Source: Methylobacterium sp. WSM2598
GTDB taxonomy: Bacteria; Pseudomonadota; Alphaproteobacteria; Rhizobiales; Beijerinckiaceae
Assembly: GCF_000379105.1 (NCBI RefSeq)
Contig: NZ_KB900609.1
Span: 4,137,557-4,201,556, forward strand
Length of the DNA: 64,000 bases
Direction of reading: 5' to 3'
In this document: in pieces, positions 57,255-64,000 of the stretch
How the letters are laid out: every line of letters begins with the position of its first letter
Position numbering within the stretch: the stretch's first letter is position 1
The notes under the pieces: model-generated
Seen by the model: the letters and a program-made list of their open reading frames with translations, nothing else
What the model was told of the DNA's origin: nothing
Databases searched by the model: none
Program-made: the position numbers and the translations under genes

Positions 57255-59432
57255 ATGTTCCGCCGCATCCACTCCGTCCTGGGGCTGCCCCTGGCGGCGC
57301 TCCTCGTCGTCGCGGCCCTCTCGGGCGCGGCCCTGTCCCTGGTTCCGGTCGTCGATCGGGCGCGCGTTCCGGCCATCCCGGCCGGGACGAGCGTGGCCGC
57401 GCTGGCCGAGGCGGTCGCGGCCCGCCACCGGAGCGTCACCGGGATCGTCCGGCGTCCGAGCGGCGCCGTCACGGTCGCGTTCGACGACGGCGAGGCGCGC
57501 GGCGTCGAGATCGTCGATCCCGCCACGGGACGCAGCCTCGCCCCGTTCCGCCCATCCCAGGCGGTGCGGACGCTCACGCAGCTGCACCGGGCCTTCCTGG
57601 CCGGCGATGCGGGCCGGATCGGCGCCGCCCTCGCGGCGTCCCTCATGCTCGCCCTGTCGGCGACCGGCCTGCACATGCTGGCGCGGCGCCAGGGCGGCTG
57701 GACGGCGCTCCTGCGCCGTCCCCGCGGCGGTCTCGCGCAGAGGTGGCACGCGGAACTCGGGCGCTTCGCCGCCCTCGGGCTGATGGTCTCCTCCGTCACC
57801 GGCCTCTGGATGGCGGCGGAGGGATTCGATCTGCTCCCGGCCGGCGGAACGGCCCCGGCGGCCGTCGCGGCGAGCGGCGGCGCGCCCCTGCCGGTCGGGT
57901 CGCTCGACCTCCTCCGCCGCGTCGCACTGGCGGATCTCGACGCGCTCACCTTTCCGGATCCGGCGGATCCGGCGGATGTCTACGTGCTGCGCAGTTCGGC
58001 CGGGGAGGCCTCGATCGATCCCGCGACCGGCCGCGTCCTGGCCTTCGCGCCGACGACGACCCTCGACCGCGCAAGCCGCCTCGTCGCCGCGCTCCATACG
58101 GGGCGCGGCGCCTGGGCGCTCGGCCTCGTCCTCGGGCTGTGCGCGGCCAGCACCCCCGTCCTGGCCGGCACCGGCCTGGCGATCTGGCTGCGGCGGCGCT
58201 CGGCGCGGGGGCGGCGTCCCGCCAACCTGCCCCTCCGCGCCGCCGACACGGTCATCCTGGTCGGGAGCGAGGGCAACACGACCTGGGGCTTCGCCGCGTG
58301 CCTGCACGACGCGCTCACCCGGGCCGGCCACCGGGTGCACACGGCCCCGATGAATGCCCTGTCGCCGGCGCATGGCGCGGCCGACCGCCTGCTCATCCTC
58401 GCCGCGACGGCAGGCGACGGCGCCGCCCCCGCCTCGGCGAGCCGCTTCATGGACCGCCTGGCCGCGGTCGCGGGATCTCCCCCGGTCGCCGTGCTCGGCT
58501 TCGGCGACCGCACCTTTCCGCATTTCTGCGGCTTCGCGCGGGAGGTGGCCGACGCGCTCGACCGCAAGGGCTGGCCGCGGCTGATGCCCCCGGCCTGGAT
58601 CGACCGCCAATCCGCGCAGGGCTTCGCGCAATGGGGGCGCGACCTGGGCCGGGCGCTCGGGCACGGGCGGGACCTCGTCCTCGCGCACGCCTCTCCGGTG
58701 CCGCCGACCGCGCCCTACACGCTCGTCGGCCGCGACGATTACGACATCGCCTCGGCGACGCCGGTCGCCGTCCTGCGTCTCGCCCCCGCGGACGGGGGCG
58801 AGACGCCTCCCTTCCGGGCCGGCGATCTCCTCGGCATCCTCGCACCGAGCACCGAGGTGCCCCGCTCCTACTCGCTCGCGACCTCGTCGGAGGACGGCGT
58901 GCTGGAGATCTGCGTGCGGCGGCACGCGGGCGGGCTTTGCTCGGGCTTCCTCCACGGCCTCCCGATCGGGGGCAGCGTCAGGGCGTTCATCAGGGCCAAT
59001 CCCGAGTTCCGTCCGGCTCCCGGCAGGGCCCCGCTCGTCCTGGTCGGCGCCGGGACCGGGATCGGGCCGCTCATCGGCTTCGTCCGCGCGAACCGGGCGC
59101 GACGGCCCATCCATCTCTACTGGGGCGGCCGGCGCCCGGAATCCGACTACCTCTACGCGCGCGAACTGGCGGAGCACCTCGCCGCCGGGCGGCTGACGGC
59201 GCTGCGGACCGCCTTCTCGCGCCAGCCGGGCGGGGGCTACGTCCAGGACCGCCTCGCCGCGGACGCGGCGCTCGTGCGGGAGCAGGTGCACCGGGGCGGC
59301 CAGGTGCTGGTCTGCGGCGGGCGCAGCATGGCGCAGGCCGTGCGGCGCGTGCTCGACGGGGCCGTGCAGCCGCTCGGCCTCGACGTCACCACCCTCAGGT
59401 CGCGGAGGCGTTATGCCGAAGACGTCTACTGA
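57255..59432 (+). CDS. PepSY-TM / flavodoxin / ferredoxin-NADP-reductase fusion (trans-membrane flavoreductase)
   Basis: 725 residues in three parts. Residues 1-315 are a PepSY_TM domain with four helices (about 7-30, 122-140, 168-186, 285-312) and candidate heme-ligand histidines at helix edges: His6 (FRRIHSVLG), His111 (LTQLHRAF), His140, His165 (AQRWHAELG) and His281 (AALHTGRG). 330-475 is a flavodoxin-like FMN domain (GSEGNTTWGFA, GFGDRTFPHFCGFA). 485-725 is a CPR/sulfite-reductase-type FAD-NADPH domain with PRSYSLAT, GAGTGIGPLIGF and VCGGRSMAQAV. It should move electrons from cytoplasmic NADPH across the membrane. GGGGGA precedes the ATG; apbE overlaps its 3' end. Confidence 0.9.
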   Translation: MFRRIHSVLGLPLAALLVVAALSGAALSLVPVVDRARVPAIPAGTSVAALAEAVAARHRSVTGIVRRPSGAVTVAFDDGEARGVEIVDPATGRSLAPFRPSQAVRTLTQLHRAFLAGDAGRIGAALAASLMLALSATGLHMLARRQGGWTALLRRPRGGLAQRWHAELGRFAALGLMVSSVTGLWMAAEGFDLLPAGGTAPAAVAASGGAPLPVGSLDLLRRVALADLDALTFPDPADPADVYVLRSSAGEASIDPATGRVLAFAPTTTLDRASRLVAALHTGRGAWALGLVLGLCAASTPVLAGTGLAIWLRRRSARGRRPANLPLRAADTVILVGSEGNTTWGFAACLHDALTRAGHRVHTAPMNALSPAHGAADRLLILAATAGDGAAPASASRFMDRLAAVAGSPPVAVLGFGDRTFPHFCGFAREVADALDRKGWPRLMPPAWIDRQSAQGFAQWGRDLGRALGHGRDLVLAHASPVPPTAPYTLVGRDDYDIASATPVAVLRLAPADGGETPPFRAGDLLGILAPSTEVPRSYSLATSSEDGVLEICVRRHAGGLCSGFLHGLPIGGSVRAFIRANPEFRPAPGRAPLVLVGAGTGIGPLIGFVRANRARRPIHLYWGGRRPESDYLYARELAEHLAAGRLTALRTAFSRQPGGGYVQDRLAADAALVREQVHRGGQVLVCGGRSMAQAVRRVLDGAVQPLGLDVTTLRSRRRYAEDVY

Positions 59433-60363
59433 CTTGCCGGGAGCTGCGCTCCCGGGGCCGCGGGTCGCGCTGAGCGGCCCCACGATGGGCTCGCGGTGGT
59501 CGGCGCTCCTCTACCCTTCCGGCGCGCACGACCGCGACGCGCTCGGCGCCGCCCTGCAGGAGGCGGTGAGCCGGGTCGACCGGCAGATGTCGAGCTGGGA
59601 TCCGGCCTCCGACCTCAACCGCCTCAACGCCGCGCCGGTCGGGACCTGGGTCGAGATCCCGCCGGACCTCGCCGCCGTGCTGGCCGCCGGGATCGAGATC
59701 GGCGCGGCCTCCGGCGGCGCCTTCCACATCGCCGCGGGGGCCCTGGTGCGCGCCTGGGGCTTCGGCGGGGCGGGGCGGCCCGATCCGGGTGCGATCGCGG
59801 CGCTGGCGGGCCGCCCCCTGCCGAGCGGGCCCGACCTGCTGCAGATCGACCGGCCGGGTTGCCGCGCGCGCAAGCGCGCGCCGCTCGCGCTGGACCTGTC
59901 GGGGATCGCGAAGGGCTTCGGCGTGGACGAGATGGCACGCGTCCTCGCGGGGGCCGGGGTGACCGCCTTCCTGGTCGGCATCGACGGGGAGCTCCGCGCC
60001 CGCGGGACCAAGCCGGACGGACGCCCGTGGGCGGTGGGGCACGAGCGGCCCGAGCCCGGCCTGCGCAGCCTCGCGGGGGTGCTGGAACTGACGGATTGCG
60101 CCGTGGCGACCTCCGGCTCCTACCGGCATCGCCGCAGGATCGGCGACCGCACGGTGTCCCACACGATGGATCCCCGCACCGGCGCCCCCGCGTCGAACCG
60201 CCTCGTCTCGGTCACGGTCCTGGCCGAGACCTGCATGGTGGCGGATGCCTGGGCGACCGCGCTCCTGGTCCTCGGAGAGACCGAAGCGGTTCGCCTCGCC
60301 GAGCGCTCGGGCCTGCGCGCGCTGTTCGTCCGATCCGACGGCCAGGTCGTCTCGACGCTGTGA
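59413..60363 (+). CDS. apbE: ApbE-family FAD:protein FMN transferase
   Basis: 316 residues, overlapping the reductase gene by 20 bp. ApbE attaches FMN from FAD to Thr/Ser of exported proteins. Motifs: GPTMGSRWSALLY (the TMGT-like start), VDRQMSSWDPASDLNRLN, DLSGIAKGFGVDEMARVL, ATSGSYRHRRRIG, VSHTMDPRTGAPASNRLVSV and the Mg/FAD site MVADAWATALLVLG. The active-site residues known from Treponema and Salmonella ApbE are kept. No clear lipobox or cleavable signal is seen at the N-terminus, so its compartment is uncertain. Its obvious local target is the DUF2271-like protein. Confidence 0.92.
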   Translation: MPKTSTDLPGAALPGPRVALSGPTMGSRWSALLYPSGAHDRDALGAALQEAVSRVDRQMSSWDPASDLNRLNAAPVGTWVEIPPDLAAVLAAGIEIGAASGGAFHIAAGALVRAWGFGGAGRPDPGAIAALAGRPLPSGPDLLQIDRPGCRARKRAPLALDLSGIAKGFGVDEMARVLAGAGVTAFLVGIDGELRARGTKPDGRPWAVGHERPEPGLRSLAGVLELTDCAVATSGSYRHRRRIGDRTVSHTMDPRTGAPASNRLVSVTVLAETCMVADAWATALLVLGETEAVRLAERSGLRALFVRSDGQVVSTL

Positions 60364-60845
60364 CGCGGTTCCGGATCGCTGGGTTCAGCGGCGCCGTCCG
60401 GCAAGACGGAGACAGCTGCCCGGATGTCATGCCGGACCGCTCACCGGGATTCCGTCCGACGCCCATCCCGCGCATCGGAACAGGACGCCGGACCGGATCT
60501 CCTCCCGGACCCGGGCGGCAGCGCGTCCGCCCCCGGCGCAGCACGTCGCCGTCGGCCGGCATACTCCTCCCCTCCCGTGTCGATCTCGCAGCAATGATGT
60601 CCTCCCAAAACGCCCATGTGAGACATATTCTCCGACGATCGATCGACGTGATGGGCAGCCTCGCTTCGAAAAATGCCGGCTGATGGTCGGACATTCTCCC
60701 TCATACCGTGCCACGCGGAGAGTTCATCCGCCGATCGACCTGAAAACGAAAACCGATTTCATTGACCGGGCGCGCGCATGTCGGTGAGAGTCCGTCCCTG
60801 CGGATCGCCGCGCCGCGGACGGACCGCACCGATCGGAGAGTGTCG
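60364..60845. other. Intergenic region before the sulfur cluster
   Basis: About 482 bp with no supported gene. 60590-60760 is the least GC-rich part (GAGACATATTCTCC, ATTTCATTGACCGG) and probably contains the promoter for the small membrane protein and sulfur genes. I see no inverted repeat strong enough to call a terminator for apbE. Confidence 0.45.
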
Positions 60846-61100
60846 ATGCCTGCGACAGCGGCCCGCCGGGTGCTCCGGCGCAGGGGCCTGTGGGAGACTT
60901 GGCTCCTGCTCACGGCCTTCGCCTTCCTGTTCGTCACCGTGCTCACCGCCCGGGCCGAGGAGCGGGTCGTCCGCGACGGCGACCGGACCTCTGCGGGGGC
61001 GATCGCGGACCAGCGGCGGGCGGCGGACGGCGTCCACCGGCTCGGCCCGCTGCCGAGGCCCCTCGCCATCGCGGACGCCGTGCGGCGGCCCGGCCCCTGA
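60846..61100 (+). CDS. Small single-pass membrane protein
   Basis: 84 residues from an ATG preceded by GGAGAG. A basic N-terminus (ARRVLRRRGL) leads into one hydrophobic helix (TWLLLTAFAFLFVTVLTARA), then a soluble Arg/Asp-rich tail. No family recognised. It sits 8 bp before the SsuA-like gene and is probably co-transcribed with it. It could equally be a signal peptide with a short mature domain. Confidence 0.5.
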   Translation: MPATAARRVLRRRGLWETWLLLTAFAFLFVTVLTARAEERVVRDGDRTSAGAIADQRRAADGVHRLGPLPRPLAIADAVRRPGP

Positions 61101-61108
61101 GGAATCCC

Positions 61109-62062
61109 ATGGCCCCTCCGACCCGTCGCGCCCTCCTCGGCGGCCTCGCCGGCAGCCTCGCGGCGCCCGGCCTCCCGCGGGCCGCGCCAAAAATCCTCCG
61201 CTTCGCCTACCAGCGCTCGTCGACGCTGCTCACCCTCCTCAAGACGAACGGCACGCTGGAGCAGCGGCTCGCCGCCAAGGGCTTCGGCGTGAGCTGGCAC
61301 CTGTTCACCAGCGTGATCGAGCCGATGAATGCCGGCAGCACCGAGTTCCACGCCGACGTGGCCGACGCGGTGCCGATCTTCACGCAGGCGGCCGGGGCGC
61401 CGCTGACCTTCTACGCCAAGGAGGACGCCTCCCCGGCGGCCGAGGCGATCATCGTGCCGGCGGACTCGCCGATCCGCAGCGTCCAGGACCTCAAGGGCCG
61501 CACGGTCGGCGTCTCCCGCGGCTCGGGCTGCCACTTCCTGCTGGCCGCGGCGCTCAAGCGCGCGGGCCTGAGCTTCGCGGAGATCCGGCCGGCCTACCTC
61601 AACGCCCCGGACGGGGCCGCGGCCTTCGAGCGGCGCAGCCTCGACGCCTGGGTGATCTGGGATCCGTTCCTGGCCATCGCGCAGGCGAAGGCGCCGGTCC
61701 GGGTGATCACGGACGCCACCGGCTATTCCAGCTACAACCGCTACTACAGTGTGCAGACCGCCTTCGCGCAGGCGCGCCCGGACGTGGTCGGGGTGGTGTA
61801 CGACGCGCTGGTCGAGGCCGGCCGCTGGGTGAAGGGCAACCCGCGGGAGGCGGCCGCGCGGCTGGCCCCGCTCTGGGGCGACGTCCCGGTGCCGATCGTC
61901 GAGACGGTGAATGCCCGCCGCAGCTACGCGGTGAGGCCGGTGCTGCGCGAGGGGCTGGCCGAGCAGCAGGTGATCGCCGACACCTTCCACGAGGCCGGCC
62001 TGATCCCCCGCCCGATCGATGCCGCTTCGGTGCCGCTCTGGAGCCCCGAGACGGGCGGCTGA
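61109..62062 (+). CDS. Periplasmic sulfonate-type (SsuA-like) binding protein
   Basis: 317 residues. An N-terminal signal with a Tat-like pair (TRRALLGGLAGSLAAPGLPR), then the NMT1/SsuA fold: LRFAYQRSSTLLTLLKTNGT, VSWHLFTSVIEPMNAGSTEF, ADVADAVPIFTQAAGAPLTF, AIIVPADSPIRSVQDLKGRT (the family signature), and AWVIWDPFLAIAQAKAPVRV. It binds an alkanesulfonate or related organosulfur compound; taurine- or nitrate-type ligands are alternatives. No permease or ATPase is next to it within the window; a flavin monooxygenase follows. Confidence 0.87.
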   Translation: MAPPTRRALLGGLAGSLAAPGLPRAAPKILRFAYQRSSTLLTLLKTNGTLEQRLAAKGFGVSWHLFTSVIEPMNAGSTEFHADVADAVPIFTQAAGAPLTFYAKEDASPAAEAIIVPADSPIRSVQDLKGRTVGVSRGSGCHFLLAAALKRAGLSFAEIRPAYLNAPDGAAAFERRSLDAWVIWDPFLAIAQAKAPVRVITDATGYSSYNRYYSVQTAFAQARPDVVGVVYDALVEAGRWVKGNPREAAARLAPLWGDVPVPIVETVNARRSYAVRPVLREGLAEQQVIADTFHEAGLIPRPIDAASVPLWSPETGG

Positions 62063-62125
62063 ATACCGATCGCCGGCGGCCCCGCCTCCGGCCCGGGGGC
62101 GGCGTCCCCCGAGAGGGATTGCGCG

Positions 62126-63160
62126 ATGACACCTCCCCGCTTCGGCGTCTGGGCGCCGGTCCACGGCAGCCGCGCGGCGCATCACGACCCGGACGAGCCG
62201 GACGACGCCTCCTGGGCCCGCAACCGCGCCCTGGTGCGGGAGGCGGAGGCGCTCGGCTACGACTCGGTGCTGGTGGCGCAGCACGTGGTGAACCCCTACG
62301 ACGAGGCCCGCGACCAGCTCGAGACCTGGACCGCCACCGCGGCCCTCGCCGCGCTGACGGAGCGGATCGAGCTGATCGCGGCGGTCAAGCCGGGCCTCTT
62401 CCACCCGGTCGTGCTCGCCAAGATGGCGCTGCAGATCGAGCACATCAGCGGGGGACGCTTCGCGCTGAACCTCGTCAATGCCTGGAACGCGACCGAATTC
62501 GAGGCGGCGGGCCTGCCCTTCCCGGCGCACGACGCCCGCTACGCCTACGGGGCCGAGTGGATCGCGCTGGTCTCGCGCCTGATGCGGGGCGAGCGGGTGA
62601 GCCACGAGGGCCGCCATTTCCGGGTGAGCGACCTGCAATTGCGGCCCGCCGACCCCTACCGGGCGCGCCCGCGGATCTATCTCGGGGGCGAGTCCGAGCC
62701 GGCCCGCGCCCTCGTGGCCGATCAGGGCGACGTCTGGTTCCTCAACGGCCAGCCGATCGAGGCCGTGCGCGGGCTGATCGCGGACGCGGCGGCGCGGCCG
62801 CGGCACCTGCCGCCCCTGCGCTTCGGGCTCGCGGCCTTCGTGATCGCCCGGGAGACGGACCGGGAGGCGCGGGCCGAGCACGCCCGGCTCCTCGACCTCG
62901 CGGGCGCGGATGCCGGGATGCGCGAGGCGAGCCGCACGCGCGTCGATCCCGAGGTGGTCATGATCCGCACCATGGCGAGGACGCGCGCGGTGGGCACCAA
63001 TGGCGGCACGGCGGCCGGGCTGGTGGGCAGCTACGCCACCGTGGCGGAGCGCCTCGCCGCCTTCCACGCCGCCGGGATCGAGCTGTTCATGCTGCAATTC
63101 CAGCCCTTCGAGGCGGAGATGCGCCGCTTCGCCGAACGGGTGCGGCCCCTCCTCGCCTGA
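62126..63160 (+). CDS. FMNH2-dependent LLM-class monooxygenase (SsuD/SfnG-like)
   Basis: 344 residues, luciferase-like TIM barrel. Motifs: FGVWAPVHGSRAAHHDPDEP, REAEALGYDSVLVAQHVVNP, AAVKPGLFHPVVLAKMALQI, HISGGRFALNLVNAWNATEF (FMN pocket), RPRIYLGGESEPARALVADQ and VGTNGGTAAGLVGSYATVAE. Family members desulfonate alkanesulfonates (SsuD) or oxidise dimethyl sulfone (SfnG), releasing sulfite or methanesulfinate. Neighbouring SsuA-like and SfnB-like genes support sulfur scavenging; which substrate is not clear. No flavin reductase gene is adjacent. Confidence 0.88.
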   Translation: MTPPRFGVWAPVHGSRAAHHDPDEPDDASWARNRALVREAEALGYDSVLVAQHVVNPYDEARDQLETWTATAALAALTERIELIAAVKPGLFHPVVLAKMALQIEHISGGRFALNLVNAWNATEFEAAGLPFPAHDARYAYGAEWIALVSRLMRGERVSHEGRHFRVSDLQLRPADPYRARPRIYLGGESEPARALVADQGDVWFLNGQPIEAVRGLIADAAARPRHLPPLRFGLAAFVIARETDREARAEHARLLDLAGADAGMREASRTRVDPEVVMIRTMARTRAVGTNGGTAAGLVGSYATVAERLAAFHAAGIELFMLQFQPFEAEMRRFAERVRPLLA

Positions 63161-63334
63161 GGGGCTGACGATCGATCGGTGTCCGGCCAGCCCGTCCGCC
63201 TCGGCGCTGCCGCGGCGGGGGGATCGTGGGGCCGCACAGGTGTGGCGTGGGCGCTCGCGCCCGTCCTCATCGCCCGGACGCGCCCCGGCTTCGTGCCGGC
63301 CTGGCCGGGGGCGTGAGCCGTTCCGCCTCGCGCC

Positions 63335-64000
63335 TCACCCCTGCCCGACGCGGTACTGCTTGGGCGGCACGGTGCCGTTGACGGCGAAATCGCCCACGAT
63401 GCGGTCGCGGTAGATGCGGGGGTTGTGCGAGGCGATGGTGCGGGCGTTGCGCCAGTAGCGGTCGAGACCGAGCGAGCGCGCCGTCGCCGAGGCGCCGAGC
63501 GCGTCGAAGAGCAGGGTCGTGGCGTCGAGGACGAGGCCCGTCACCGGCGTCACGGACTGGTTGACCTCGATATCCGCCACCGTGCCGGCGGCCTCCGCGC
63601 CCGCGGCGTCGCCCGCTTGCTCGAGGTCGTAGACCCGCTGCAGCGCCTCGGCGCTGCGCAGGGCCACCGCGCCCGCCGCGTAGGCCGCGCCGCGCACGCG
63701 CCCAACCACCTGGAGGATCTGCGGGTCCTCGGCCGCGCGGGCGGCGTTGCCGTGGCTGTAGACGCGGCGGCGCTCGCCGACGAGGCGCGCCACGTCCTCG
63801 GCGGCCGCCCGCGCGATGCCGGCGAGCGTCGCGAGGTGGACGAGCTGGAAGAACGCCATCGCGTAGCGGAAGCGGCCCGGATCCGGATTCACGAGGTCGG
63901 GCGAGAGCGAGACCTCGGTGAAGCGCACGGTGCCGCTCGCGGTGAGCGCCTGCCCGAACCCGTCCCAATCGTCGATGACCTCGACGCCCTTCGCCCGGCG
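63335..64000 (-). CDS. SfnB-like acyl-CoA-dehydrogenase-fold oxidoreductase (5' end outside the window)
   Basis: 221 C-terminal residues. EVIDDWDGFGQALTASGTV and the FTEVSLSPDLVNPDP segment are typical of the SfnB / DszC-like group of flavoproteins, which act in dimethyl sulfone and sulfonate use. The rest is the helical C-terminal domain: HLATLAGIARAAAEDVARLV, TPVTGLVLDATTLLFDALGA and the end motif RYWRNARTIASHNPRIYRDR. The frame is open to the window edge in the minus direction. Convergent with the LLM monooxygenase, completing an organosulfur cluster. Confidence 0.82.
   Translation of the reverse strand, partial: RRAKGVEVIDDWDGFGQALTASGTVRFTEVSLSPDLVNPDPGRFRYAMAFFQLVHLATLAGIARAAAEDVARLVGERRRVYSHGNAARAAEDPQILQVVGRVRGAAYAAGAVALRSAEALQRVYDLEQAGDAAGAEAAGTVADIEVNQSVTPVTGLVLDATTLLFDALGASATARSLGLDRYWRNARTIASHNPRIYRDRIVGDFAVNGTVPPKQYRVGQG

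Overview
The window is a very GC-rich (about 70% or more by eye), gene-dense stretch of a bacterial chromosome. It most resembles an alphaproteobacterium of the Hyphomicrobiales, probably Methylobacterium or a near relative. The evidence is the codon bias, the short spacing with TGA/GTGA/ATGA overlaps, the cycM / kdsB / pheA neighbourhood, a class II DAHP synthase, Uma2-type nuclease copies, and three families of palindromic intergenic repeats. The organism is inferred from gene content; no rRNA or tRNA gene is visible.

Layout. 0-16 kb: a GlxA-type regulator, glutaryl-CoA dehydrogenase, a PRC-barrel protein, and the glycerol-3-phosphate ABC transporter split into two blocks (ugpB-ugpA at 3.6-5.8 kb, ugpE-ugpC at 11.5-13.5 kb). 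Between the blocks lie a creatininase-family protein, a fatty-acid-hydroxylase-type membrane enzyme, a ThDP enzyme and a glutarate-type CoA-transferase. A PfkB kinase, an intact Uma2 nuclease and a decayed Uma2 copy follow. 16-21 kb: an MsrQ-like heme membrane protein, class II DAHP synthase, a lone transposase OrfA-like gene, a decayed urea/amide ABC transporter fused by deletion, formamidase, and a LysR remnant. 21-27.4 kb: five minus-strand genes that all encode exported proteins (a 721-residue protein with a heme c motif, a solute-binding protein, a Tat-exported FAH-fold enzyme, an exported class II aldolase and an exported CMD-fold protein). 28-35 kb: a cyclooxygenase-like heme peroxidase, WecE-type aminotransferase, nucleoside salvage (cdd, PNP), pheA, kdsB and cytochrome cycM. 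35-43 kb: a caspase-fold/Sel1-repeat protein and a yejA-yejA-yejB peptide-uptake operon lacking yejE/F. 43-46 kb: type II secretion pseudopilin genes gspG-H-I-J-K. 46-54 kb: a membrane protein, a divergent ProA-like dehydrogenase, two universal stress proteins and a Ca2+-type P-ATPase. 54-60.4 kb: a two-component system with a flavin-based trans-membrane electron-transfer module (PepSY protein, acidic/His-rich protein, DUF2271-like protein, PepSY-TM/flavodoxin/FNR fusion, ApbE). 60.8-64 kb: sulfur scavenging (SsuA-like, SsuD/SfnG-like, SfnB-like).

How it works together. The most coherent system is 53.8-60.4 kb. NAD(P)H electrons are predicted to pass through the FNR and flavodoxin domains into a heme-bearing PepSY membrane domain. 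They would then reach a periplasmic DUF2271-like protein carrying covalent FMN attached by ApbE, under control of the adjacent OmpR-type system. The exported enzyme cluster at 21-27 kb is the least explained region. The glutaryl-CoA dehydrogenase and the SUGCT-like CoA-transferase could together process glutarate.

The window is also unusual for its repeats. Hairpin repeats abut or supply stop codons (TGATCC ends), and at least ten short tandem repeats of 14-21 bp sit at gene starts, gene ends or signal peptides.
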